Part shown: positions 19,308 through 28,583 of the stretch, piece by piece
How the letters are laid out: every line of letters starts with the position of its first letter
Numbering within the stretch: the stretch's first letter is position 1
Source: Chara braunii
Taxonomy: Eukaryota; Streptophyta; Charophyceae; Charales; Characeae
DNA: 29,549 bases
NCBI GenBank assembly: GCA_003427395.1
Contig: BFEA01000050.1
Location: 4,061,082-4,090,630 of the forward strand
Reading direction: 5' to 3'
Position numbers and translations under genes: made by a program
Notes under the pieces: model-generated
What the model saw: the letters and a program-made list of their open reading frames with translations, nothing else
Databases searched by the model: none
Told to the model about the DNA's origin: nothing

Positions 19308-19462
19308 CCCCTTCGCCCCCACTAACAGCCACCCCAGGGAATGACTGGTCGACTGCACAGTCCTCATGCACGGATAGACACTACCAAGTTCGAGACCTGG
19401 CCAGGCCATATGCAGAATGGAAAGAGGCAGCACATCCGCCGATGGAAATGGGGACCAAATAG
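19308..19462 (+). CDS. Continuation of Pro-rich frame after the gap
   Basis: In the assembled phase the frame continues after the gap for about 50 codons (PSPPLTATPGNDWSTAQ) to TAG 19460-19462. Whether the phase really carries across depends on the unknown gap length. Pro/Ser/Thr bias continues for about ten residues, which supports one protein. Confidence 0.3.
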
Positions 19463-19576
19463 CCACAGGAAGGGCCCACGGAGCCCACACCAGAGCCAGC
19501 AACAGCATCAGGTTACTACTCAGGCAAAGACTCCCGGTATAACAGAAGCTCATTGCTCGCTACAGGGACGCTGAGC
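19463..19576. other. Unassigned, nothing recognised
   Basis: A short non-coding stretch. GGGACGCTGAGC at 19565-19576 recalls the start of the SINE-like core, but the similarity stops there. Confidence 0.3.
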
Positions 19577-20312
19577 TAAAAATGTATAAGAATTCTCCCT
19601 TCAGGCACCTAGGTGAACTCTGGATGACTCATATACCAGGGTCAGCAGAAACCGCACGTACCAAGTTCCAAAGGGTGGGGGTTGGGGAACGGGAGGTTTG
19701 CAGGCGTACATGAATGGGGGAACAATCATAGGAGACAACATCAGGCTCCAAGACTGAGACGGCTGCTCGCTGGACGAATGGGGGGAAACACAATACTGCT
19801 CAGAATCCAGGGCCAGCTCTCCAAGTAGCAGCCAGGGGGCTTGTGTGGTCTACCAATAACCTTATGCTGTCATGTAGGCAATCAACGCTGGCTACAGGGT
19901 AAGTCCTCCTTTTTTTTTCTTTTTTTTAATGAAAGCCCAGGGTGTTGTATAGGCCAAGGACTAGACCCATGGTGATCACTGGCAGCGGCAGCTGATGGTT
20001 GTCCTGACACTTGTCCAGCAAAGAGAGGGCAGGTAAAATATATAAGAGCCTTAACTTCAGGCATCTAAGGCGAACCTCGTATGTCTCATGTACCAGGGTC
20101 ACCAGAAACCACACACCACTGTACCAGGTTCAGAAAAGGGCGGGAGTAGGGGAACGGGAGGTTTGCTTACCTACATGAACTGGTGAACAATCAATCATAG
20201 GAGACGACACGACGCTCCCAGACTGAGATGGTTGCTTGCCGGGCGAATGGGGAGAAATACAATACTGCTCAGAATCGGGGGCCAATTCTCTTAGTCGCAG
20301 CCATTGGGCTTG
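19577..20312. repeat. Diverged direct repeat pair (about 275 bp each)
   Basis: 19577-19850 and 20034-20312 align along their length. Shared blocks include TTCAGGCA, GGGGAACGGGAGGTTTGC, GAACAATCA then ATAGGAGAC, and AATACTGCTCAGAATC. The spacer (19851-20033) contains a T-rich run (19911-19928). There is no coding frame in common, so this is probably non-coding repeat DNA, for instance part of a retroelement 3' region. Confidence 0.75.
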
Positions 20313-20363
20313 TTGGAGGTCGAACATCAATGCCGCCTAGCGCCAGAGCTGCGGCAGTTTTGC

Positions 20364-20825
20364 GGGCGTCGAAGGTGCAAAGCAGCCACCATCCCTGGGA
20401 CACAGTGGGGCGCAACCGGGCAAACCATACTCGGGACGTGGACTGTGGAAGAGAGAGAACGAAGCGGAGTAGTGCCATAGCTAGGACAGGATGGAGGAAG
20501 GTGGAAAGGTCGAGATAGGGACTTTAACTGGGAAGTATAAGGAGTTCAATATAGTCGGACAACACGAAAGGTTCGGTGCTGGGCTACGACGGCAGGTCTG
20601 CGAAGTCAAACGCACGAAGCAGCCGCCATCACTGGGTCGCAATGGGGCACAACCCAACAATCGTACTCGGGACGCAGTCTGCAGGAGGGAGAGGAAAGAA
20701 GTGGAAGGAACAACATAGCTAGGACAGGAGAGAGGACGGTGGAAAGGTTGAGATAGGGTCTCTTAGCTGGGAGGTGTCCGATAGAGTCAGGACAACGCAA
20801 AAGGCGGGGTGCCCGGACCCACAAA
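20364..20825. repeat. Diverged tandem pair (about 230 bp each)
   Basis: 20364-20600 and 20601-20825 share AAGCAGCC(A/G)CCATC, ACTCGGGACG, ATAGCTAGGACAGGA, GGTGGAAAGGT(C/T)GAGATAGGG and GGACAACRC. They follow directly after the pair at 19577-20312, so this whole part of the window is layered with direct repeats. Confidence 0.75.
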
Positions 20826-21605
20826 TCCAAGGCTTCCATGCCAGCATCACGGGTCCAAACTCACGACTATCCGGAGGTCGGCGTCCGAAGGATCCAACAC
20901 ACAGCCGGGCCGGTCATCGAGAAGTCAGCAGCAAGGGGCAACGAGGCACAGTCCACTCCTCAGGGGGCACCGGGGAGGGTTTCTTCCCCGGTGGAGGAGT
21001 TTGACGCGCAGCTTGGAAAAGGAATCTGCAGCCAGGCAGCTTTCTAGGTGAGTAGGTACAAGGCATAACGCAGGTGAGATTCAGGTGGTAACACTCGTCC
21101 CGTTTTCACCTGCAGGGCGCCGCATGTGGTTCGCATGATAGTCGTTTGGGCGGCTTGCATGTCCAGCTGCTGAGTGAGGGCGGGAATTTGTTGGTCATGA
21201 ACATAGGTAGTATTGAAGCAGGGAAGTCAGAGTGTAAGATGGGGCTACGGGTGTTTGCATCTGCCCTGCAGATAGCGTTTGGTTGTGTGTGTGTTGGCTT
21301 TCCTACAGGATGTGTAGTTTTCTGACGGATACAGGAAGGTCTAGTGTAAGGGTAGGATGAGTGTTGGCATTTTCTTAGTGAAAGTAAATGTGTGTTTGTG
21401 TTCTGATTGAAAGTAACGGCACATAATTGTAGCAGCAAGTTGTGTGTATCAGCAACACAGTAGGGAATCAGGGCAGCGACCGTTGGCCTTGGCTCATGGG
21501 CAGTGCGTTTGTTGATGGGGGCAGCGGAGCAGCCGGGGGTGGGGGATGCCAAAATTCCCCCGAAGCTTTCATTTGCACAACAAGCTAATTATTCCACTGT
21601 CAGGA
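20826..21605 (+). other. Unassigned region with a candidate 68-nt intron
   Basis: TTCTAG then GTGAGT at 21042-21053 is a good 5' splice site, and TTTTCACCTGCAG ending at 21115 is a good 3' splice site; together they bound a 68-base candidate intron. The upstream phase open from 20809 would join to a short tail ending in TGA at 21173-21175. The resulting protein matches nothing recognised. The minus strand is open for 148 codons (21552 to 21106), with low-information content. No firm gene call is made. Confidence 0.25.
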
Positions 21606-22366
21606 GTTCAGCAAGAAGAAGGTAGAAGAAGGGGAGTCGGGAAGGGGGGGAGACTGGAGCCAGGGAATACTAGCTGAATTGGAGAAGAAGCGGAAAGAAG
21701 GTTGAACACGCCCGGAGGTAAGAAGAGGAGCACAAGAAGATCATGATAGGGGTAGTAAAAGGGGCAGGAGAGAAACGAGGAGGAAGGACGCAAGGGGCGG
21801 TGAACGGAGGTCAGGAAGTGGATCATGAGAGGATCCAATGGGTAGAAGGGCCAAGCACAAAGGAAGAAAGAAGGCTGTCGTGGGTGGGCATGGAAGCACC
21901 CAGAAGGAAAGAGACAAAGTGCTTGAGGAAATCATCCACCAAGGGGTGACTGCGGAGGAGGAACCGTCAGCATCATGGTGGAAAAAAGGCGGTCAACTCA
22001 CCAAGCATCCACCCATTCCCCCACCCTATACTGTTCGAAAAAGAAGGGCTTTCAAAAAAAAAAAAAAAAAAAAAAAACGAAGAAGAACTCTGAAGAAGAA
22101 GAAGAAAAAGAAAGAAGCCTCAAACTGACAGTAATTAAAGAAGTTAACAAACAGATCAAATCAGACAGAATTTTGGAATCCACAATCTTTTACCGCGGTG
22201 CGGTGAGACAACATGCAAACGGACGATTGAAATGGAGAGGGAGGGGCCCTCAGAATGGAGACTGTAACACTGACGATCGTAAGAAAGCTAACAATTCAGT
22301 TCAACTTGGGCAGACAAGGCCAAACGGCCGTAGGCAGGGGAAGCAATTACAGTCGATCGAAAGGTA
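21606..22366 (+). pseudogene. Possible LINE remnant: ORF2 C-terminal end, with internal poly(A)
   Basis: Purine-rich sequence is open in several phases. One phase from about 21975 reads through 24 A residues (22054-22077) into SLKLTVIKEVNKQIKSDRIL and then RGAVRQHANGRLKWRGRG (about 22189-22245). The end of LINE A reads GQGAVAAISGSNLMFKWRG, giving a shared GAV...KWRG pattern. This suggests the last codons of a related ORF2, but the similarity is short and could be chance. The poly(A) may be a retroelement tail followed by a truncated piece, or an expanded Lys codon run. Confidence 0.3.
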
Positions 22367-22795
22367 GAGGGGGAGTCAGATGGGGAATGGAAGATCCCCC
22401 TCGGCAATATCACCACGGCTGGGGCATTCTTCCTGTCCCGTCATTTGGCTCCAACCTAGCGAGCAGTAGTTAACCAAGGAAGCAAATCTGTCATGGTCTA
22501 GACGCTTCTGGCCGAGAAAATTAGGGAGCGTGATGCACCTTACACTTATCATGCAAGTAACTGGGTTTTCCATGACGATGCTGCATGCAAGTCTACGAAT
22601 GACACAGTCGGATCGATCAGGAATCGTCCTGCCACCTTCAAGGGGCACCCAGGAGGGGGAGGGGGCAAATGAATAGCTGGTGGTCAATCCAGTGCGACAG
22701 GTCGGAGATCACGATATTTTCCCCTGGTACCCCCCAAGGCAACAGAAACCGAAGAAGCGTGGAGAGCAGATGATGAGGGACCACTATTTTTGGAG
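22367..22795. other. Unassigned, possible ORF1 remnant
   Basis: No long frame. A short readable part near 22680-22790 (GDHDIFPWYPPRQQKPKKRGEQ in the forward phases) precedes the zinc-knuckle fragment and may be decayed ORF1, but this cannot be shown by eye. Confidence 0.25.
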
Positions 22796-23028
22796 GAGAG
22801 TACAAGATCCACACTGCTCAATAAACTCCGCGCCTGGTGTTTCAACTTTCAAGCGTCAGGCCTATGGGCATCTCTACACCGACTCACAATCGATGATATT
22901 ATCCCATACAGAATCGGGGGGTGGGGAGGGGGGGAGAGTACAAGATCCGCACTGCTCATAAACTCCGCCCCTGGTGTTTCAAGTGTCAGGCCTACAGCCA
23001 CCTCTACACTGACTCTGCTTGCCCCCAC
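22796..23028 (+). repeat. Tandem duplication of the zinc-knuckle region, offset 138 bp
   Basis: 22796-22895 and 22934-23028 both begin GAGAGTACAAGATCC and stay similar through CTGGTGTTTCAA and CCTCTACAC or TCTCTACAC. A G-rich spacer (about 22915-22933) lies between. The second unit keeps the zinc-knuckle cysteines; the first has lost them through substitutions and a small insertion. Confidence 0.75.
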
Positions 23029-23166
23029 CATCCTTCCCACACTGTCAAGACCACAGGACTCTTGGCAAGGTATCCCTTTCAAAATGCTGCTATCTGCCCA
23101 TTGTTCCAACCAGTTCCCCACCGTCTTCACACAAATGGGATGGGACGCCCGGTCACAAGTGGTTAA
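22921..23166 (+). pseudogene. LINE ORF1 fragment with zinc knuckle
   Basis: The phase reads YKIRTAHKLRPWCFKCQAYS then HLYTDSACP (zinc knuckle 22975-23022). Its spacing is C-x2-C-x4-H-x6-C, the same unusual spacing as in LINE A (4822-4869), with the same W before the first Cys and TD before the last. This supports a common ORF1 lineage. Flanks are decayed and no start can be assigned. The residues after the knuckle (HHPSHTVKTTGLL) are not recognised. Confidence 0.5.
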
Positions 23167-23340
23167 CAGGGACCCCCATTGGGCAACTTTCAGTCTACAT
23201 ACAGCTATAATGACCATGCATTCTATTTGGGGGAAGACCGTAGTGCTGAGGCATTGTGAGGACAATTCAAAAGGGCATGCCATGACTAAAATAGGTAGGT
23301 CGTATTTATTGACCCTAGCACTACTTTATGGATCTGTGCC
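23167..23340. other. Unassigned, nothing recognised
   Basis: No supported frame or repeat. Confidence 0.3.
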
Positions 23341-23456
23341 AATTTGTGGCGGGCTTGTGGGGCTTGTGGGGTTTGAAGGGGGTTGGCGGGAGTTGTGGGG
23401 TTCGTGGGGTCAGTGAGGGTTCAACTTGTGGGGCTTGTGGGGCTTGTGATACACTT
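23341..23456 (+). repeat. G-rich imperfect repeat of GGGGCTTGT units
   Basis: Variants of TGTGGGGCTTG recur about ten times, for example at 23355-23375 and 23430-23450. The plus strand carries many runs of three to five G with short spacers, compatible with G-quadruplex formation. Confidence 0.7.
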
Positions 23457-24077
23457 GCTTTCATGGGGAGGGTGGGGTTTTCATACTGCCTGGCAGATCC
23501 AAGCTTTTCTCGATCAGTCGGAGACGCAAGTGCTGCAAGCTGCCTTGACACCAGTAAGTCATGCTCCTCACACCACTGGTGCCCCCGAGCCCGCTGTTTA
23601 CTGAACCTGTCTTTTCTACCTGACCCGGACTTGCTGAACCTCAGGCGTCTTTTTTAATGTTCGGCTTCCGGAAAAAAAAAAGAAGAAAAGAACCCAGTTC
23701 CCTCTCCCCCCCCCCTTCTCTCTCTCTATGTGTTGGTTTCAGTAAGATTGTAGTCATCATCAGGAGGGTGGCCAATCCTTTCCTCTAGGGACATTATCTT
23801 CTTCTTCTTCTTCTCCTTTTTATAGTAGACTACTACAAGTACTACAAGAAAGAAAAAGAAAAACAAAGAGTAAGGTAGCCGGGTAAAAAGTGAAAAAAGG
23901 GGTTTACTCCTTGCCTGTCTGCAGTTATGACCAGATCTGGACGAGTCTGACGGCAATCACGTCCGGAGCTTAGTAGAAAAAGTTGTAGCGAGAGTTTTCC
24001 CTCACACAGCTACTGCAGTGGTAGTTTTTAACTTGTATCATCTCGCAAGCCATGGGTTGTCAGGGAAGTTTCAAACC
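23457..24077. other. Unassigned AT-richer region
   Basis: It contains an A run (23671-23680), a C run (about 23707-23716), a short CTCTCTCT run and a CTT microsatellite (about 23800-23815). A minus-strand open frame (23956-23726) with a Phe/Leu/Val run is made largely of the CTT/GAA simple sequence and is not called. Confidence 0.35.
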
Positions 24078-24215
24078 TTTTTTTATTTATTTATAAAGAA
24101 CCAGTGTCTTTGCTAGGAGAGATGGTACGAGCACTCCCTCCTAGCAAGAGTCCTGGGTACTCCGGTCTATTGGTGGGGAGCAGCACCTGCTGGAAAACAG
24201 GTCCAGCATCCCTCA
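24078..24215 (-). mobile_element. SINE-like repeat, copy 3
   Basis: On the minus strand the core reads GGGATGCTGGACC with a 5-7-5 hairpin (CTGGA, CCTGTTT, TCCAG), then CAGGTGCTGCTCCCCACCAA, then TGCTCGTACCATCTCTCCTAG. It ends in an A-rich tail (TAAATAAATAAAAAAA, plus 24078-24094). Homology to copies 1 and 4 extends through the tail block. Confidence 0.6.
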
Positions 24216-24757
24216 GATACATCAGAAGGCCTGCCAGCATTGGTTAGGGCAGTTTGAAACTGCTTATTCTACTTGTAGCCAATTAGGTTAAGCCACATTG
24301 CGCAATGGGAGTGACGTTGGCTAGGCTTTGATTGAATTGAAAGCCCATCGAAATTGGTTGAAGTCATAAAAATATTTGTGTTAATAATCAAATTATCCTT
24401 CGGCCTAGCTTTCAAGTTTCCAGTGGTGATCTTATTTCTATTCAACAAAATTGCAAGTCAACCATCAAACAAAATATAAGATATAACCGAATTTTAAAAA
24501 ACAAACCATCTCATTTCTGGTTGGACTGGGACTGTCACTTCGATCTATACCAGCAGTACCCCGCCCAGCTATTGACGCCGAGCCTAAATTCACCCTGCTT
24601 ACCAGAAAAAAAAGTGAAGCAACGCGAGCCTGCTTTTGGCTGGTGCCGCCAGCCATTTCAGTCCGGTACTCAAAACCCCCGAAAAATGCGGCTGTAAACG
24701 AGCCGCGGCTTTCTTTTTCAGGCGGGGAAAGGTATTGGCGGTTTTTAACATTGCTAA
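24216..24757. other. AT-rich region, nothing recognised
   Basis: A low-GC stretch with no supported frame. AT content is markedly higher than in the LINE part of the window. Confidence 0.35.
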
Positions 24758-24860
24758 GGGATGCAGAACCTGTCTTTCAGACGGTGCAGCTCCCAACCAA
24801 TAGACTGGAGCAGAAAGTTGCAGAATTGAATTGAAAAGAAGAAGAAGAAAACAACGAGAC
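24758..24860 (+). mobile_element. SINE-like repeat, copy 5 (diverged)
   Basis: GGGATGCAGAACCTGTCTTT, then CAGACGGTGCAGCTCCCAAC then CAATAGACTGGAGC, aligns with the core of the other copies but the hairpin stem is disrupted. An A-rich end (AAAAGAAGAAGAAGAAAA) follows from about 24833. It is the most diverged of the five. Confidence 0.45.
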
Positions 24861-25085
24861 AGAGAAAACCAAGGGCGAAGAGCATTTTTCCTTTTTTTTT
24901 TTTTTTTTTTTCCCAAGCTATTTTCTCCTCATTGGGGGACAAGAGCATTTTCACTCCCCCACTATATTGGGTTTTCTTTTTCTTTTTCTTTTTTCCTAGT
25001 GGGAATTTGACCTCGTGGTGACCCATCTGAGAAAATCAAACAGGAAATATGACCTTACAACCAGTCCCAGGAAACCAAAAAAAAA
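24861..25085. other. Low-complexity region with poly(T)
   Basis: It includes 20 T residues (24892-24911), possibly a minus-strand poly(A) tail, and CTTTTT-rich sequence (24975-24995). No gene. Confidence 0.35.
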
Positions 25086-25345
25086 AAATCTAGTCAAAAT
25101 GCGGTCAAACTCTGGCCCAATTCCGGGCAAAATCCGGGCGAAATCCGAGCAAAATCCGGGCAAAATCCGGGCAAACTCGAACCAAACTCTTGTCAAATTC
25201 CAGTCAAACTGCAGTTTCTGCAGTCAAACTGCAGTCAAATTTCGGTCAAACTCTGGTAAAGTCCAGTCAAACTACTGTGAAAAACTTTGGTCAAACTTCG
25301 GTCAAAATATGGTAAACAAATTGCGAATGTTGTCAAAAACTGTCA
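25086..25345. repeat. Degenerate tandem repeat with a period near 11 bp
   Basis: About twenty units resembling GGGCAAAATCC or GGTCAAACTC run end to end, with occasional units of 8 to 12 bases. In one plus phase (25015-25482, 155 codons) the units translate into a loose 11-residue repeat (for example GKIRAKSEQNP, GKIRANSNQTL). In the minus phase they give FARILPG-type repeats. The DNA period is the more regular, so the protein is probably secondary. Confidence 0.75.
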
Positions 25346-25541
25346 AACTTCTTTTGCCTATCATACAAACTAAGATGAGGCCCCAGCAGCAATGGCTGCA
25401 CTTGGATAGGAACAGGTCTTTTGTATGCTGTTGCGATGACGAGTTGGTGACGTTAAGGTCTGCCGGGGGGGGAAGAAAGTAGTACAGTGCTTTACAGACT
25501 CATTTCATTTTGTATGTCGTTGACTCTGGAACTCGGTGACA
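25346..25541. other. Unassigned, nothing recognised
   Basis: No supported feature. Confidence 0.3.
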
Positions 25542-25817
25542 ATGGCGCAGGAAGGAGCCCTGAGATGCTCCAACTCGGTCGATGCTGGGAAAGAGTACGC
25601 ACAGCAAGTGCTCATCGCAAAGAAGACGTCAAGTCCTCTGTCGCTCGACGACCTCCCCGGAAACATCGTTGTCTCCTCAATGTCAAGCTCACCACTAGAC
25701 AGGTTCGCCAGCCAACGCAATGCAATGCATACCTGTTCAACAACTTGTAATCGGTCTCTCCTTCTTCATGTCCTTCTTTTCCATTTTCCGTCTTTGCCTC
25801 CATGTCCTTGTTTGTGA
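25542..25817 (+). CDS. Weak candidate coding exon, unrecognised
   Basis: ACAATGGCG at 25539-25547 is a strong plant-like start context. The frame reads MAQEGALRCSNSVDAGKEYA followed by a Ser/Leu-rich part with SSPLSLDDLPGNIVVSSMSS, then turns hydrophobic and low-complexity after about 25745. The first 60 residues have ordinary protein composition, unlike most frames nearby. CAGGTTCGC at about 25698-25706 could be a splice donor. No homologue is recognised, and a chance open frame is as likely. Confidence 0.2.
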   Translation: MAQEGALRCSNSVDAGKEYAQQVLIAKKTSSPLSLDDLPGNIVVSSMSSSPLDRFASQRNAMHTCSTTCNRSLLLHVLLFHFPSLPPCPCL

Positions 25818-25854
25818 CTCCTGCCTATTCTTCCTTCTTCTTTCTTTCTTCTTC

Positions 25855-26013
25855 TTTTTTTTTTTTTTTTTTTTTTTTTCAACAAACCCCTTGGTCTACT
25901 GTTAGGAGTGGTACAAGCAGCTCTCTACCGTACACCCCTGTGGTCAGCTCCGGTCTATTGGTGGGTGGGGAGCAGCACCTTCTGGAAACCGGGTCCAGCG
26001 TCCCATATACAAA
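25855..26013 (-). mobile_element. SINE-like repeat, copy 4, with poly(A)
   Basis: On the minus strand it reads GGGACGCTGGACCCGGTTTC, with the 5-7-5 hairpin, then GGTGCTGCTCCCCACC, then a tail block TGCTTGTACCACTCCTAACA. It ends in 25 A residues (plus-strand T 25855-25879). The core-to-tail distance is close to that of copy 1, which supports a defined short element. Confidence 0.6.
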
Positions 26014-26345
26014 GTTATATTGGATATCCTCTTTTTGTGTCCCACCCCCCTCAGCCTTTGTCCATTTTTCCGTTATCACTCAAAGCTTTAGATACAGCAC
26101 AACATATTCGCGGTTTGGAGTGATAAATTAAATAAAAAAATAGTAAAATACAGCAAGGTGCCGCATCATTAAAAAAATGAAAAGAATGCTTTGATTGAAG
26201 GAACTGTAGCAACCAATTACAATCAATTCAATGCATACAGTCGCGGAATCTATTGAATTTAAATTAAATTAAAGACTTCCAAATAATAACCAAATGGCCC
26301 CCTAAGTATCGAAGGCCGAAGGCGCAAAAGCGCGCCTTTGTTTGA
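26014..26345. other. AT-rich region, nothing recognised
   Basis: AT-rich sequence with AATTAAATT-type words near 26255-26275; no supported frame. Confidence 0.35.
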
Positions 26346-26881
26346 TTGAGAGAATTCTCGTGTAAAGTCTCTGAGGATGGATCCCAAACAGCGCGGCGGT
26401 CGCTGGGCCTCAGGTTGCGGACACAAAAAACTCGAAAAAAGGCTGCTGAAATACAGGATGCTTTGAAGAAAATAAAGGATTTGCAGAAACCCAGTTCATT
26501 CCGTTTTATTTCTCGTCAAAGAAATTGGCGAACAATCACACACACAAAAAAAAGAGACGATCTTCATAAATTAGCTGATTCAAATCGGCTTTTTTTTTTT
26601 GTTGTTGTTAATTAAATTAATGCAACTACTAGTCTGTGCAAATCAGAGTGTCGTTGTGACCCGTGAGATGCTGGTGGGATAATTGCCCCGACGAAACTTT
26701 TGAAATTTTGAAAATCAATCATCAAACACATGAGCAAGAAATTGAAGAGGAGCAGGATCTGATCCAGTGGCTGCATCAAGTGGCCTCTTTTAGGAGAGGG
26801 GGGGGGGGGGGTCGCTCATCGTTTTACTTGGCCTCTTTTAAGGGGGGGCCTCATCGTTTTACTGAAGCATGTGCCCATTAA
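26346..26881 (+). other. Possible decayed coding remnant, unrecognised
   Basis: ATG at 26377 reads MDPKQRGGRWASGCGHKKLE and stops after about 29 codons. The neighbouring phase (26346-26615) continues with DALKKIKDLQKPSSFRF. A basic patch followed by ALKKI...SSF recalls the N-termini of some hAT/ZMYM-type transposase proteins, but the match is from memory of layout and is weak. A further phase at 26663-26881 reads an acidic helix (HEQEIEEEQDLIQWLHQ). Confidence 0.15.
26779..26866 (+). repeat. Imperfect tandem duplication around a G run
   Basis: TGGCCTCTTTTAGGAG, a run of 14 G (26798-26811) and CTCATCGTTTTACT is followed by TGGCCTCTTTTAAG, a run of 7 G and CCTCATCGTTTTACT. The units differ mainly in the G run length. 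Confidence 0.75.
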
Positions 26882-27015
26882 CTCCAGCAATTGCACTCAC
26901 TAATGAAGTCCAGTTTCGCCTTTCCTGCAGTCCACTTGGCAGGAAGTCCTAGTAGAGAAACAAGTCTCTTGCAACAATCAGCCATGTACGAGACATGTAA
27001 GGCAAACAACAGAAT

Positions 27016-27033
27016 AATAAAAAAAGAAAGGAA

Positions 27034-27079
<46 letters not shown>

Positions 27080-27113
27080 AGAAAGAAAGAAGAAAAGGAA
27101 GAAGAAGAAGATG
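27016..27113 (+). repeat. GAA microsatellite, purine tract
   Basis: About 95 bases are almost entirely purine, dominated by AGA/GAA units with GGA interruptions. Such polypurine tracts can form triplex DNA. All apparent coding here (Lys/Arg/Glu or Phe/Leu/Ser runs) is simple-sequence artefact. Confidence 0.85.
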
Positions 27114-28295
27114 AATAGATAAGCAAAGTCCCCCGAGCACGTCAGCTCTTTGAATTTTCGAAAAAAGCTGACCCGAAACAAAAATAAGATTAGCGCCGAA
27201 GCGCCTTTCTGTTTGGACTTGCTGTCTGGTGATGTGTGTGAAGTTGTGAACGCCTCACCTTTTTTATTCTCGCCCCCTCCATTTTGTGTGTGTGTATCTT
27301 TTCCACTACAGTGCCCCCAGTACTGCTTTTCTTCCCAGATCAAGTATATTATTATATTGCTGGACCAGGTAAAGGTGTTGGCGTGCAGCAGGGGGGTGCC
27401 GCCGTGCCATGCCCCACAAAGCAGGGCTCCCCCCAGTCCCACGGCCAGTGTGCATTTATACCTACCTTTCTCCAGATGCGGTCGCACCACCTCCACGTGA
27501 GCACTGCCCCCGGACATTGCTTGCGTTTCCTTAAATAACTGCTTTTTTTTTTTTTTTTTTTTCTCGTCCTCTGATCGCAGTCAATATTTCTTTCTTGTCC
27601 TTCCACTCCTCTCCCCCATTTTCTGCTTGCTCCAAGGACTCCGAGACCGTCTCTCCTGCATCGTCCATCGTTCCATGTGAGCGTGCAGATATGGTGCTCA
27701 TACCAAACACATGAAAATCACAACCTGTCCTTCCGCTTCGAGGATCGCCACTCAGTTCAACGGCATTTCAGAGTTACAGTCGTCAGACACTGCACACGCG
27801 TGCTGCACACAGCACGGAGTTATAGATCATGGTGCAGCTAGGTGGGTCAGCCCCACAAATATGCGCACACACTCGCAAATCCAAGGACAAACAGACCTTG
27901 CGCAATTAACACCATCGAGTTCAGCTTGAAATTTTTCAGTGAAGCTTCGCACAATGCAGAGTTGCAAACGCTGTCACACTGTCACTCACTCTCTGCTACA
28001 AAAAGAGAGATGGTGTGAAAAGTGTGAAATTTTTCAGTTCAACGCAGTCTTCATGTGCTACAATCTGTACTACCACTGGCATGTCTCCGTCCCGCTTTTT
28101 CTACACAGGCTCTCTCCCTCAATATCGAAGTGATGCTCCCACTCGACACAAGCGTTTTTTTAACGGGGACCTCCACCTTTCAGCTCCTGACTAACGGGTC
28201 CAAAAATGAAATTAGGGTTTGGGCCCTTTGGGGGTCAATTTTTATGTTTTTCTGCTTTTTGAGGGGGGGAGGGGCTGTTTTTCTTTTGGTTTAAG
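27114..28295. other. Unassigned region, no supported gene
   Basis: Mixed-composition sequence with a T run (27543-27562) and a TGTGTGTG run near 27285. Open frames are short and none has a recognised motif. Confidence 0.35.
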
Positions 28296-28430
28296 GTTGC
28301 TGTGTGCCAAATTTGGTGTCAGTTGATCTCCACGCTATGAATTGGTGACAAGTTTGGTGAAAAATGACCATCGGGTTTTGTTATAAATGGCATGAGAAGT
28401 TGTAGGAAAATGTAGGCCTCCGTTAACCAC
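28296..28430 (+). repeat. Dispersed repeat, copy 2 (first copy at 16969-17280)
   Basis: GTGTGCCAAATTTGGTGTCA and TTATAAATGGCAT...CTCCGTTAACCACCTCTC match the earlier copy, with about 160 bases fewer between the blocks. Confidence 0.5.
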
Positions 28431-28466
28431 CTCTCCCACTCGATGGCTCACTCACCACCAACCAAA

Positions 28467-28468
<2 letters not shown>

Positions 28469-28540
<72 letters not shown>
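28469..28540. repeat. CT microsatellite, 36 units
   Basis: 72 bases of uninterrupted CT. It lies 43 bases before the adapter junction. Confidence 0.95.
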
Positions 28541-28543
<3 letters not shown>

Positions 28544-28583
28544 ACACCTGGACAGTGGCACGGCGTCGGGGGAGGTACAACAA

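Noticed and set aside
21106-21552. Minus-strand open frame of 148 codons
   Set aside because: No motif, mixed Pro/Thr/Ser composition, and it overlaps GT-rich sequence that gives open antisense frames by chance.
23726-23956. Minus-strand frame resembling a single-pass membrane protein
   Set aside because: The hydrophobic run comes from CTT/GAA simple sequence; no homologue or start context supports it.
26878-27517. Minus-strand frames with long Ser, Leu or Phe runs
   Set aside because: They are translations of the GAA microsatellite.
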